Positions 10,237 through 18,076 of a stretch of DNA of 41,915 nt are shown here, piece by piece. Position 1 is the first letter of the stretch. Each line of letters begins with the position of its first letter. Location: the NCBI RefSeq assembly GCF_937146585.1, contig NZ_CAKZRO010000046.1, positions 1 through 41,915 on the forward strand, read 5' to 3'. The notes beneath the pieces are model-generated. The model worked only from the letters and a program-made list of their open reading frames with translations. It was not told the DNA's origin and made no database searches. The stretch comes from an uncultured Halorubrum sp. GTDB taxonomy: Archaea > Halobacteriota > Halobacteria > Halobacteriales > Haloferacaceae. Both the position numbers and the translations under genes were made by a program.

Positions 10237-11049
10237 TCAGATCGGGGAATTCAGCGTGCCGAAGTACACCTGCCACGCGAGGGCGGACTTGGCGACCAGA
10301 CTCAGCAGGACGTAGCCCTTCTCCCCGAAGAGGTAGTCCTTCCAACGGGAGACTTCCAGATACTGTAGTGCCATGTTCAGCGCGAAGAGGTTGAAGAAGA
10401 CGAAGATAGAGAGATAGATGTAAATCACGAACTCCGGAAACTCCCCGCCGCTGGACGTCACGGTTCCGACGAACGTGATCGCGATGACGACCCAGGGCAC
10501 GAGACCGGCGAGGGTCCCCACCCAGTAGGGCGTCCAGTCGACGTCGTCGGTCGACTCGTTGCGCTGTTCCATCAGGAGCCCGGCGAGATTCATCACCGCG
10601 ATGAGTCCGAACAGCGCAGTAAGCGTCCCGAGGTCCCAGACGCCGGCCAGCATGGCGATCACGACGATCATCAGCGAGGCGCTCACGGAGTACTCGTACC
10701 AGCGGTAGGGGTTCATCCCCCTGTCGAGGTAGTCGACGTACCGGTCGTACAGCACGGTCGCAATAGCCGCGTGTGCGAGCGCGGAAATGAAGAGAAACCC
10801 CGCCACGAGCAACGGGAGGTTGGCGTCGACGAACGCGACCGTCTCCGGGAAAATGGTCTCGGTCTGGGGGTTGAAACCGTACCTGGTGCGGGTGACCGGC
10901 CACAGCACCTCGGCGGCCAACACGACCATCAGTACCCCCTGTAGGAAGTGGAGAACCGCCATGACGCTGTTCCACAGTCGGAGCCGCGTGTCCCGCGCGG
11001 AGGGTCGGCCGTCAGAACCGGCCGTCGCTGCGGCGTGCGATCTTGCCAT
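10237..11049 (-). CDS. Heliorhodopsin
   Basis: This 270-residue seven-helix protein is a retinal-binding heliorhodopsin. Family landmarks are all present: the third-helix motif RWYEYSVSASLMIVV with Glu119 as Schiff-base counterion, His34 and His93 near the cytoplasmic proton-network positions, and the seventh-helix Lys254 (LVAKSALAWQVYFGTL) that binds retinal, with Ser250 four residues before it. It lacks the Asp-type third-helix motif of type-1 pump rhodopsins such as bacteriorhodopsin. Heliorhodopsins are inserted with the N-terminus inside and are slow-cycling; their role is unsettled. The N-terminal 22 residues are polar and extra. A strong TATA box lies 22-29 bases upstream. Confidence 0.95.
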   Translation of the reverse strand: MARSHAAATAGSDGRPSARDTRLRLWNSVMAVLHFLQGVLMVVLAAEVLWPVTRTRYGFNPQTETIFPETVAFVDANLPLLVAGFLFISALAHAAIATVLYDRYVDYLDRGMNPYRWYEYSVSASLMIVVIAMLAGVWDLGTLTALFGLIAVMNLAGLLMEQRNESTDDVDWTPYWVGTLAGLVPWVVIAITFVGTVTSSGGEFPEFVIYIYLSIFVFFNLFALNMALQYLEVSRWKDYLFGEKGYVLLSLVAKSALAWQVYFGTLNSPI

Positions 11050-11070
11050 ACGACCGGCTGCTACTTGAGC

Positions 11071-11078
11071 TATATTAG
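11071..11078 (-). promoter_or_regulatory. TATA box of the heliorhodopsin gene
   Basis: On the minus strand the sequence ctaatata lies 22-29 bases before the ATG at 11049, pointing to a leaderless transcript. Just upstream is a short inverted repeat TGACA-9 bases-TGTCA (11085-11103), which could be an operator but has only 5-base arms. Confidence 0.6.
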
Positions 11079-11108
11079 GTCTGTTGACAGGCGCGGCGTG
11101 TCATCGAG

Positions 11109-11239
11109 GGTGCCCCGCTGAACCCGCTCCGAGCCAATATTACCATCGAACTCCGGACGGTAGCCCTCCTCTCTCAGCGGGTACAAGCAAAATTCGCTGC
11201 CGCTCGTTCGCTTCGCTTCGAAAATGCGTGGATAGCAAG
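11109..11239. other. Non-coding stretch upstream of heliorhodopsin
   Basis: No frame here has the local codon pattern. The segment around 11185-11235 contains A/T-rich runs (aaaattcg, gaaaatgcg) unlike the surrounding coding DNA and may be degraded sequence. I see no tRNA, repeat family or insertion-sequence end. Confidence 0.5.
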
Positions 11240-11308
11240 TCAGCCTCGGTACTCATAGGGCTCGTCGTCGCCGGGTGCCGAGTCCGGCTCGGAGCGGTAG
11301 TTCGTCAT
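11240..11308 (-). CDS. Possible 22-residue micro-protein
   Basis: An ATG at 11308 opens a 23-codon frame (MTNYRSEPDSAPGDDEPYEY and two more residues). Most codons end in G or C, the product is acidic and Tyr-rich, and a TATA-like ttttat lies about 30-37 bases upstream (11338-11345). All three points fit a real leaderless mini-gene, but a frame this short can occur by chance and I know no family for it. Confidence 0.3.
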   Translation of the reverse strand: MTNYRSEPDSAPGDDEPYEYRG

Positions 11309-11359
11309 CGGCCGCTCGTCGCTAGTCGGGCCGGCGAATAAAAGGATCCGGCCGCGCCG

Positions 11360-11648
11360 TCAGTGCGACGAGCCGGCGTACTCGTTCCAGCGGTCGGTTC
11401 CGTTCGCGATCCGCCGGGTGTCGGACGGGTCGAACGTCGCCGCCGCCTGCGCGACCGCCTCGGCGGCGGTCGGAAGGTCGTCGCTCGCGGTCGATTCCGT
11501 GGATGGACCCGATCGGTCGGTGGCCTGTTCGGTCGGCGTCGCCTCGCGCGTGCTCGGACCGCCGGGACCGGTCGTCGTCCCCGCCGTCGAGCGTGCGTCA
11601 GTCGTGTACTACGGGCGGCACGGTAGGCGCAACGCGCGTATCCTTCAT
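11360..11648 (-). pseudogene. Frameshifted small gene remnant
   Basis: The minus strand has an ATG at 11648 (MKDTRVAPTVPPVVHD then stop). One base out of phase a second open stretch runs from about 11595 to the stop at 11360-11362. Its last part has strong GC-third-position codon usage and a protein-like C-terminus (TFDPSDTRRIANGTDRWNEY). The second stretch has no in-frame ATG, GTG or TTG of its own. The distance from ATG to stop is 3n+1, so removing one base would join the two parts into a protein of about 95 residues rich in Thr/Ser/Pro. It is either a decayed gene or a sequencing error. I do not recognise the family. Confidence 0.35.
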
Positions 11649-11729
11649 AATTGTTTATGTTAGTATGAGGATCGCCGCGGAGGGAACCGGGGTCGCCGAG
11701 GGTGTCGAGACGCGGAACGGCGCTCGGCC

Positions 11730-12386
11730 CTACCAGGCCGACCACGCGGTGAGCGTCTCGTCGCGGGCGTACACCCGCTTGAGGTCCTTCGCGTAGGCGA
11801 GGTCGCCGGGGTGGTCGAGCTTCTCGTGCCGGTACTCGGGCGCGTCCTCGCGGATCTGGAGCCCCTCGATCGTGAACTCCTCCTCGCCGAACTCCACCGT
11901 CTCGTCGACGGTGAACTCGTAGTCGCCGGGGACGTTCACGCGCAGCGACCGGGTCTGGTCCGCGTCGCCGTCCTTCGGATGGAGCGTGACCGGGACCGCG
12001 ACGTTGTCGACCGCGCGGGTCCACAGCGTTTCCACGTCGGTGATGTCCGCCTCCTCGACGCGGTTCTCGGGGCCGAGTTCGATCCCCGTGATCCGCACCT
12101 GCATCAGCGCATCGTCGGTGTCGACGACGAACTCCTCGCCGGTGCCTACGTCGCCCTCGGCCGGCACGTCCATCGTCGTCGTGAACGAGTCGCCGTCCTG
12201 CGAGACGACGATCGTCACGGCGACGGTCTCCTCCTCGGGGATCTCGGTCTTGTGGGTGTGGTCGCACTCGGTACAGCGCACGGTGGCCTGCCCGCCCGGG
12301 CTGAGGACCTCGTGGACGGTCGGCTCGGCGGGCGAACACGACGGGCAGGGGAGCCCGACGCGCGCGCCGGCTTCGGTGTCGCTCAT
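11730..12386 (-). CDS. HVO_0476-type zinc-ribbon protein
   Basis: This 218-residue cytoplasmic protein starts with a zinc ribbon: Cys14 and Cys17 (CPSC), then Cys38 and Cys41 (CTEC). The rest is beta-rich and acidic with two repeated-looking halves (TTTMDVPAEGDVGTGEEFVV; RSLRVNVPGDYEFTVDETVE). It matches the conserved haloarchaeal HVO_0476-type zinc-finger proteins as I remember them; their function is unknown. The C-terminus (VYARDETLTAWSAW) is characteristic. A TATA-like gatatttac lies 24-33 bases upstream of the ATG, and the gene is divergent from the PRPP synthetase gene. Confidence 0.88.
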   Translation of the reverse strand: MSDTEAGARVGLPCPSCSPAEPTVHEVLSPGGQATVRCTECDHTHKTEIPEEETVAVTIVVSQDGDSFTTTMDVPAEGDVGTGEEFVVDTDDALMQVRITGIELGPENRVEEADITDVETLWTRAVDNVAVPVTLHPKDGDADQTRSLRVNVPGDYEFTVDETVEFGEEEFTIEGLQIREDAPEYRHEKLDHPGDLAYAKDLKRVYARDETLTAWSAW

Positions 12387-12515
12387 TGGGCGGTCGTATC
12401 CGCCGCGTCCGTAAATATCCGCCCCTGTGCGGCCGGTGTGGGTCGCGCTCGCGTGGCGCTCGGCGGCCGGCGCGGTAAGGAAACTGGTTTACCGGAGTCC
12501 GCGGAACGGTCGCCC

Positions 12516-13370
12516 ATGATCGTACCCGGGTCCAGCTCGCAGCAGCTCGCGGCCGCGCTCGCGGCGGAGACGGGCCGGGCGCTCGCGACGCCGACCTACG
12601 ACCGGTTCCCCGACGGGGAGCGGCTCGCGGCGGTGCCCGACTTCGACGCCGACGAGGCCGTGATCGTCGCCACGACCGACTCCGACGAGGCGTGGGTCGA
12701 ACTGCTCCAGCTCCAGGACGCCGTCCGCGAGGCGGGCGCGACGGACGTGACGACCGTGATCCCGTACATGGGCTACGCGCGGCAGGACGCGTCGTTCGGC
12801 GACGGCGAGCCGGTCTCCGCCCGCGCGATGGCGCGGGCGATCTCGACCGGCACCGACCGCGTCTACCTCGTCAACCCCCACGAGGCGAGCGTCGCCGACT
12901 TCTTCGACGTCCCCGTCGAGGCGGTCGACGCCGCGGCCGCCCTCGCCGACCCGCTCCCGACGGACCTCGCGGACCCGCTCTTCCTCTCCCCGGACGAGGG
13001 GGCCATCGGCGTGGCCGCGACCGTCCGCGACGCGTACGGCGCCGGCGAGACGGACTTCTTCGAGAAGCACCGCGACCGCGAGACCGGCGCCGTCGCGGTG
13101 TCGCCCTCCGACGCGAGCGTCGGGGACCGGGACGTGGTCGTCGTCGACGACATCATCGCGACCGGGTCGACGATGAGCGAGTCGGTCGCCGTCCTCACCG
13201 ACCGCGGCGCCGCCCGGGTGCTGACCGCCTGCGTCCACCCGGTGCTCGTGGCCAACGCGGTGACGAAGCTCCGCGCCGCCGGCGTCGACCGGATCCTCGG
13301 CAGCGACACCGTCGAGCGGGGCTGTAGCGTCGTCAGCGCCGCCCCCGCGCTGGCCGACGCGCTGGACTGA
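12516..13370 (+). CDS. prs: Ribose-phosphate pyrophosphokinase (PRPP synthetase)
   Basis: It makes PRPP from ribose 5-phosphate and ATP, feeding purine, pyrimidine, histidine and NAD synthesis. I start at the ATG at 12516, giving 284 residues, the usual archaeal length; the frame continues upstream but a TATA-like tggtttacc sits about 24-32 bases before this ATG. Visible motifs are FPDGE (31-35), the ATP-loop YARQD (87-91), NPHEAS with catalytic His122, and the PRPP loop VVVVDDIIATGST (207-219). It is a short class lacking the long bacterial flexible loop. The window also encodes PRPP-dependent pathway enzymes (purC, hisI), though not in the same operon. Confidence 0.95.
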   Translation: MIVPGSSSQQLAAALAAETGRALATPTYDRFPDGERLAAVPDFDADEAVIVATTDSDEAWVELLQLQDAVREAGATDVTTVIPYMGYARQDASFGDGEPVSARAMARAISTGTDRVYLVNPHEASVADFFDVPVEAVDAAAALADPLPTDLADPLFLSPDEGAIGVAATVRDAYGAGETDFFEKHRDRETGAVAVSPSDASVGDRDVVVVDDIIATGSTMSESVAVLTDRGAARVLTACVHPVLVANAVTKLRAAGVDRILGSDTVERGCSVVSAAPALADALD

Positions 13371-13380
13371 CGCCGGCCGA

Positions 13381-14013
13381 CTACTCTCCGTCGCCCGGCG
13401 CCGACGCCCCGTCTCCCTCCTTCCTATCTCTCTGCTCCCCGTCTCTCTCCTTCTTGTCGTCGACGCGCCGGATCACCTCGGCCGGGTTGCCGCCGACCAC
13501 CGTCCGGGCCGGCACGTCGTCGACCACGACCGCGCCGGCCGCGACGACCGCGCCGTCCCCGACGGAGACCCCGGGCGCGATCACCGCTCGCCCGCCGATC
13601 CACACGTCGTCGCCGACCGTGACGGGGTCGCCGAACTCGCGGCCGGCCGCGCGCTCCGCGGGGTCGATCGGGTGCGTCGCGGTGTAGACGTGGACGCTCG
13701 GCCCGAGCAGGCAGTTCTCGCCGAACGCCACCGGCGCGACGTCCAAGACGACGCAGCCGGTGTTCGCGAAGAAGCCGTCGCCGACCCTGACGTTGTACCC
13801 GTAGTCGCAGCGGAACGGCGGCACGACGGTCGCGTCGTCGCCGACCTCGCCGAACAGCTCTCGGAGCAGGCGCTCGCGGCGCTCGGTCTCCGTCGGGGCG
13901 GTGGCGTTGTACCGGCGGCAGCGGTCCCGCGCGCGCCGCCGGTCGGCGACGAGCTCGGGCGCGGACGGGTCGTACGCCTCACCGGCCAGCATCCGCTGCT
14001 TCTCGCGTCCCAT
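13381..14013 (-). CDS. Sugar O-acetyltransferase (Maa/NodL type)
   Basis: This 210-residue protein is a left-handed beta-helix acetyltransferase. Residues 1-55 match the maltose acetyltransferase N-terminal domain (MLAGEAYDPSAPELVADR). Hexapeptide repeats follow from about 70 to 185 (VRVGDGFFANTGCVVLD, DVWIGGRAVIAPGVSVGDGA), with the catalytic-type His in TATHPIDP. It should transfer acetyl from acetyl-CoA to a sugar hydroxyl; the natural sugar is unknown. The last 25 residues are a charged, probably disordered tail. The gene ends 10 bases from the convergent prs stop. Confidence 0.9.
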   Translation of the reverse strand: MGREKQRMLAGEAYDPSAPELVADRRRARDRCRRYNATAPTETERRERLLRELFGEVGDDATVVPPFRCDYGYNVRVGDGFFANTGCVVLDVAPVAFGENCLLGPSVHVYTATHPIDPAERAAGREFGDPVTVGDDVWIGGRAVIAPGVSVGDGAVVAAGAVVVDDVPARTVVGGNPAEVIRRVDDKKERDGEQRDRKEGDGASAPGDGE

Positions 14014-14101
14014 ACGGCCCCCGGCGCGGCGATCGACAAAGAGCTGTCCGTCTCGGTGGAGCCCAACGCGGTCGACGCTCCGCGGCGCTCTGGGATGCGA
14101 C

Positions 14102-15232
14102 TCACACGATCTTCATCATCCGCGTCTCGAACTTCCCGACGCGGACGCGGACCCACCCCGCGAGCTCGTCGTCGAGGTCGGGGTCGTCGGTGTCGACGCG
14201 GAGCGCGCGCACGTCGTCGAGCTTCGCCCGCGAGGCGACGATCCGCAGGTCGCAGCGCCGGATCACGGCCGGCGATATCTGCGGGTTGCCGCGGCCGAAG
14301 ACGAACCCCTGCCCGCCGATGGGCGAGACGACGATCACGTTCTCCTCGCCGAGCGCGTCGAGGATCTCCGCCTCCGTCGCGTCCCGGACGACCGCCTCGC
14401 CGTCGCGCCAGACGTCGACGCCGATCGGCGACGGCTCGAAGCCGAGCTCGTCTTTGATCGCGCCGACCGTCGACCCCGGGCCGAGGACGAAGGTGACGCC
14501 CTCGCCGTCGCGCTCGCGGATGTCCGCCGCGACGCCCTCCGCCAGCGACTCGACGGTCCCGCTCGCCGTCTGCTTGGAGGACTGGAGGTCGTCGGCGACG
14601 GGCACGTGCGCGACCCCCCGAAGCTGCGGGTGGACCTCCCCCTCCCGGTAGGCGTCCTCGTCGATGTCCATCACCTCGCGGCGCTCGGTCCGCGAGAACG
14701 ACGCGGCGACCTCCGCGGCGTCCTCCGGCGACACCGCGAACACCGACGAGTACACCTTCACGCCCGCCGGGACGCCGAGCATCGGCACCTCGGTGCCCTC
14801 CAGCGCCGTCGCCACGTCGGCGGCGGTCCCGTCGCCGCCGACGAAGAGGACGAGGTCGACGGGGTCCGTGGGCTCGATCTCGTCGGCGTCGCCCGCCTCG
14901 TCGTCCACTCCCGCGAACGCCCGCACGGCCGCCGCGGTGTGGGCCGCGGTCGTCGCCGTCGGGTCGGGCGTCTCGCCACTGAACGGGTCGACGACGCGGA
15001 CCGGGTCGAAGCCGGCGTCGCGGACGGCCGACTCGCCCATCGGGCCCGCGGCCACGGAGACGACGGCGTCGGGCGCGACCGCGGCCAGGCGGTCGAGCAT
15101 CCGCCGCGCGCGGTCCGGTGCCCGCGGCTCCGCGCCGCGCTCGACCGCCTCCGCCACCTTGCCGTCGGTTCCCTTCAGTCCGACGCGGCCGCCCATCCCG
15201 GCGACCGGGTTCACCGCGATCCCCACGTGCAT
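14102..15232 (-). CDS. ATP-NAD kinase family protein (COG3199)
   Basis: This 376-residue protein belongs to the archaeal ATP-NAD/AcoX kinase group and probably makes NADP from NAD. I use the ATG at 15232 (MHVGIAVNPVAGMGGRVGLK), a conserved family N-terminus; a frame 30 residues longer exists, but a TATA-like gcttaagg lies 24-31 bases before this ATG. The nucleotide-binding GGDGT motif is at 132-136, followed by PAGVKVYSSVFA. The C-terminal half (VIVVSPIGGQGFVFGRGN) is typical. About 20 extra acidic residues around 108-125 precede the core motif. The exact substrate in haloarchaea is not established from sequence alone. Confidence 0.92.
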   Translation of the reverse strand: MHVGIAVNPVAGMGGRVGLKGTDGKVAEAVERGAEPRAPDRARRMLDRLAAVAPDAVVSVAAGPMGESAVRDAGFDPVRVVDPFSGETPDPTATTAAHTAAAVRAFAGVDDEAGDADEIEPTDPVDLVLFVGGDGTAADVATALEGTEVPMLGVPAGVKVYSSVFAVSPEDAAEVAASFSRTERREVMDIDEDAYREGEVHPQLRGVAHVPVADDLQSSKQTASGTVESLAEGVAADIRERDGEGVTFVLGPGSTVGAIKDELGFEPSPIGVDVWRDGEAVVRDATEAEILDALGEENVIVVSPIGGQGFVFGRGNPQISPAVIRRCDLRIVASRAKLDDVRALRVDTDDPDLDDELAGWVRVRVGKFETRMMKIV

Positions 15233-15255
15233 GTCAGACGTTCGCCGCGCCGGCC

Positions 15256-15263
15256 CCTTAAGC
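15256..15263 (-). promoter_or_regulatory. TATA-like box of the ATP-NAD kinase gene
   Basis: Minus-strand gcttaagg, 24-31 bases ahead of the ATG at 15232. It supports the shorter start for that gene. Confidence 0.55.
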
Positions 15264-15531
15264 GAGACGCGTCCGCCCGCGGCGCGGCGACTCCCGACGC
15301 CGGCGGCCCGGTGGGCCGACATATAAAATCCCGCAACACCGAGACACGGGACTCAATCGGTGTCACCCCGTAGGAGAAGGCGCCGGTGGAACGAGCCCGC
15401 CATCGGTGACCTGCTCGTCTCATCGGGACTGGATCCCTCCCGCGGTAGCTGCCACACGCCCACGCCTTCCGGTCCCGCTTTTGCGCCCGCACGACCCGAC
15501 CGCGACAGCGCGCCGGCCGTGCGAGAATCAA

Positions 15532-15539
15532 CGCTTAAG
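15532..15539 (+). promoter_or_regulatory. TATA-like box of the 37-residue membrane protein gene
   Basis: The sequence cgcttaag lies 25-32 bases before the ATG at 15564, fitting leaderless expression of that very short gene. Confidence 0.5.
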
Positions 15540-15563
15540 ACGCCCCCAGAAGAACTCCGAGCT

Positions 15564-15677
15564 ATGCTACTCGAAGCCGCCGTGACGGAGCCGCTGCCGA
15601 TCAGCGCCACCGCGGGCGCGGTCCTGCTCGCGAGCCTCGCCCTCGTCGCCGTGTGGGTCGCGTACCTGTACCGCTGA
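15564..15677 (+). CDS. 37-residue single-span membrane protein
   Basis: This mini-gene encodes a short acidic/polar N-terminus and one hydrophobic helix at about residues 14-35 (SATAGAVLLASLALVAVWVA), ending in YLYR. Codons follow the local GC-rich pattern. A clear TATA-like element sits at the expected distance upstream, so I take this ATG although the frame stays open further upstream. I know no function. It is convergent with the CinA-type gene and could be a small subunit or membrane anchor. Confidence 0.65.
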   Translation: MLLEAAVTEPLPISATAGAVLLASLALVAVWVAYLYR

Positions 15678-15777
15678 CCGGACCGGCGGGCGGCGCTCGT
15701 CAGGCGGTCTCGTCTCCCACCCCTTCTACCCGACCCTCGGCCGACCCCGACCCCTCCCCGACCGACCCCGACCCCTC

Positions 15778-16509
15778 CTACTCGGCCTCGTCTCCCTCGG
15801 TCCCGGCCCCTTCGAGCGGGGTCCCCTCGATCGCGTCGGCGTTCTCGCGGACCCACGCCGCGGCCCGCTCCGCCTCCGCCTCGCTCTCGGCGGTGATCTT
15901 CACGCTGACGACCTCGCCAGGGTAGGAGCCGACCCGCACGTCGAACCGCTCCCGGAGCGACGCGAACCGGTCGAGCAGCTCGCTCTCCGGCTCGTCGACG
16001 TCGACCGTGAGCACGTGGGTCAGCGTCCCCGCGAACTCGTCTTCGACCAGCTCGAACATCGCCTTCATCTCGTTCGGCACGCCCGGGAGGACGTAGACGG
16101 ACTCGACGACCGCGCCGGGCGCGACCCCGGCCTCGTTCGGCAGCGGCCGGCAGTCGGCGGGGAGGTGCGTCGTCTCCGCCGCGAGGTCGCCGCCGCTGTA
16201 CCCCCGCTCGGCGAGCCACGCGGCGGCCTCCTCGTTCTCCGCCAGGTCGCGGCCGAACGCGGCCGCGACCGCGTCCATCGTCACGTCGTCGTGCGTCGGC
16301 CCGAGGCCGCCGGTGACGATCACCGCGTCGTACTCGGCGTGGTACTCGTTGACGACGCGCGCGATCTCGGCGACCTCGTCCGGAAGGACGGTCACCCGCC
16401 GGACGTCGACCCCGCGGGCGTCGAGGCGGTCGCAGAGCCAGGTGGCGTTCGTGTTCTCGGTGTCGCCGACGAGGAGCTCGTCCCCGACGGTGACGACGGC
16501 GGCGTTCAT
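15778..16509 (-). CDS. CinA/MoaB-type molybdopterin-binding domain protein
   Basis: This 243-residue protein is a stand-alone MoCF-biosynthesis domain of the CinA N-terminal type. Motifs are VVTVGDELLVGDTENTN at the N-terminus and TGGLGPTHDDVTMDA near residue 70, followed by VYVLPGVPNEMKAMF. In CinA the domain hydrolyses ADP-ribose or NMN-related pyrophosphates; in MoaB-type proteins it binds molybdopterin. The C-terminal deamidase domain of CinA is absent, as is usual in archaea. I start at 16509 because a TATA-like tgcttttctac lies about 25-33 bases upstream; an earlier Met (16542) adds 11 residues. Confidence 0.9.
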   Translation of the reverse strand: MNAAVVTVGDELLVGDTENTNATWLCDRLDARGVDVRRVTVLPDEVAEIARVVNEYHAEYDAVIVTGGLGPTHDDVTMDAVAAAFGRDLAENEEAAAWLAERGYSGGDLAAETTHLPADCRPLPNEAGVAPGAVVESVYVLPGVPNEMKAMFELVEDEFAGTLTHVLTVDVDEPESELLDRFASLRERFDVRVGSYPGEVVSVKITAESEAEAERAAAWVRENADAIEGTPLEGAGTEGDEAE

Positions 16510-16587
16510 ACCAGACGAAAGCGGGGCGCGGTAGAAAAGCACCGCGGCGCGGGCCGACGCCGCGGCGACGGCGGCCGGTCGCCCCCG

Positions 16588-17367
16588 TCAGAGCAGGCCG
16601 TCGTCGTCGTCGTCCTCGTAGACGCCGAGGCCGAGGTCGCGCCGGCGCTCCCTGAGCGCCTCCAGCTGGCGGCGGAAGTAGAGCGTCCCGGCGACCGCGG
16701 CGACCGCGGCGACGATCAGGATGACGCCGAACACCACGAGGTCGCCCTCGCGGTACGACTGGACGACGATCGACCCGCGCGTCACCTCGTCCCAGACGAT
16801 CCGGTCGCGGTCGCCGACCGTCTCGACCCCGTGGTCGCGCGGCGACACGTGCCCGACGACCGGCACCTCGGTGCTGAACTCCGGCGGCAGCGTCACGGCG
16901 TACGACCCCTCGACGTACGCGCGCATGCTGAACCGGCGGGGCGACCCGGCCCCGGAGAACGCGGCCTTCCCGCCGCGCATGTCGTCGGCGAAGCGGACCC
17001 ACGTCTCGTCGGTCGTGCGCTCGATCTCGCCGCCGCGCTCGCGGAACTCGCTGCCGGTGATCACCTCGCCGTCGGGGTACTGGTAGCGGAACGCCTCGAA
17101 CTCCAGCGGCTGGTCGCCGGCGTACGGCGTCTGTCGGTACAGCCGGATCTCCTCACGGTCGCCCACCGCGTACACGACGGTGTACGTCGCGTCGGTGGTG
17201 AGGTTGAACGCGGCGTCGCGGTCCGTGTCGAAGTCGTACGCGTGCGGCGGCTCGGCGTCGAGGGTCTCGTTGGTCACCTCGCCGCCGCCGGTCGCGTAAC
17301 CGAGACAGCCGGCGCTGACAGCGAGGAGCGCGACCGTCGCCACCGCGAGCGCGAAGCGTCTGTTCAC
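16588..17367 (-). CDS. DUF5803 family lipoprotein with C-terminal membrane anchor
   Basis: This 259-residue protein has an N-terminal signal with a lipobox ending at Cys21 (LAVSAGC), without a twin-arginine pair in the classical place. An extracytoplasmic beta-rich domain follows (about 40-205), then a hydrophobic helix (VVFGVILIVAAVAAVAGTLY) and a charged cytoplasmic tail ending in an acidic run. This layout matches the haloarchaeal DUF5803 family. Function is unknown. It lies between the CinA-type gene and the DUF2110/tfe pair; only 13 bases separate its start from the DUF2110 stop, suggesting cotranscription with tfe. Confidence 0.85.
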   Translation of the reverse strand: MNRRFALAVATVALLAVSAGCLGYATGGGEVTNETLDAEPPHAYDFDTDRDAAFNLTTDATYTVVYAVGDREEIRLYRQTPYAGDQPLEFEAFRYQYPDGEVITGSEFRERGGEIERTTDETWVRFADDMRGGKAAFSGAGSPRRFSMRAYVEGSYAVTLPPEFSTEVPVVGHVSPRDHGVETVGDRDRIVWDEVTRGSIVVQSYREGDLVVFGVILIVAAVAAVAGTLYFRRQLEALRERRRDLGLGVYEDDDDDGLL

Positions 17368-17380
17368 GTATGTCCTCCGT

Positions 17381-18076
17381 TCAAACGACGCAGCGCATCT
17401 CCGCCGGGAGGTACGAGCCGATGGCCGCGAGCAGCCCCGGCGGGTCGGTCCCTTCCGCGCAGACGATGCTCTGCTCCAATAGGCCGAGCCGGTCGACGGT
17501 GACGATGTCCTGCGCGTGGCCCGCGCGGTTCACCGTCGCGCGCGTCTCGCCGCGGGTCGCCGAGTTGACGTTCACCCGGCCGTCGCCGCGCTGCCAGTCG
17601 TACAGGCGGTCGCGCTCGGCGTCGGCGAGCCGGCTCTGGTCCGCCTCCGGGTCGCCCGGATCCCCGCCGTAGACGAACCGCAGCGGGAGGTGCTGGACGA
17701 GGCCGAACCGCTCGACGACCTGCTCCGGCGAGCCGACGCCGAGTCCCAGCTCGTCCGCGGGGACGAACACGTCGACGCCGGCGTCGAGGGTGAACCCCAC
17801 GTCGTCCCACGACTCGAGGGTGCCGACGTACGTCTCGCCCGATTCGAGGCCGCCGTCGTGAGCGACGACCTCCCCCCACGTCTCCGCGAGGACGTTGCGC
17901 GCGACCGGGGCGTCCTCGCCGGTCACGTCCACCTGGACGAAGTCGTCGTCGCGGACGCCGACCTGCCAGTCGGCGTCGAGCTCGCCGACGTCGTTGGCGA
18001 CGAGCGAGTTCATGCCGTCGAGCGCGCGGTCGCGGGCGTCGCCCTCGACGTAGCACTTCGTTGCGAGGACGACCAT
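17381..18076 (-). CDS. DUF2110 family protein, coupled to tfe
   Basis: This 231-residue protein starts at ATG 18076 (MVVLATKCYVEGDARDRALD). The first base of its ATG is shared with the last base of the tfe stop (TGATG), so it is translated with tfe. It matches DUF2110, an archaeal family of unknown function. A central beta-rich stretch (YVGTLESWDDVGFTLDAGVD) resembles an S1/OB-like module, followed by a C-terminal domain with RVNVNSATRGETRATVNRAG. Close coupling to TFE suggests a role in transcription or nucleic-acid handling, but that is inference. Confidence 0.87.
   Translation of the reverse strand: MVVLATKCYVEGDARDRALDGMNSLVANDVGELDADWQVGVRDDDFVQVDVTGEDAPVARNVLAETWGEVVAHDGGLESGETYVGTLESWDDVGFTLDAGVDVFVPADELGLGVGSPEQVVERFGLVQHLPLRFVYGGDPGDPEADQSRLADAERDRLYDWQRGDGRVNVNSATRGETRATVNRAGHAQDIVTVDRLGLLEQSIVCAEGTDPPGLLAAIGSYLPAEMRCVV

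Noticed and set aside
11084..11341. An 85-codon plus-strand frame upstream of the heliorhodopsin
   Set aside because: It has mixed third positions, no TATA box at the right place, and overlaps the better minus-strand micro-ORF.
11418..11663. An 81-codon plus-strand frame
   Set aside because: It is opposite the frameshifted minus-strand remnant, whose codon pattern is better.
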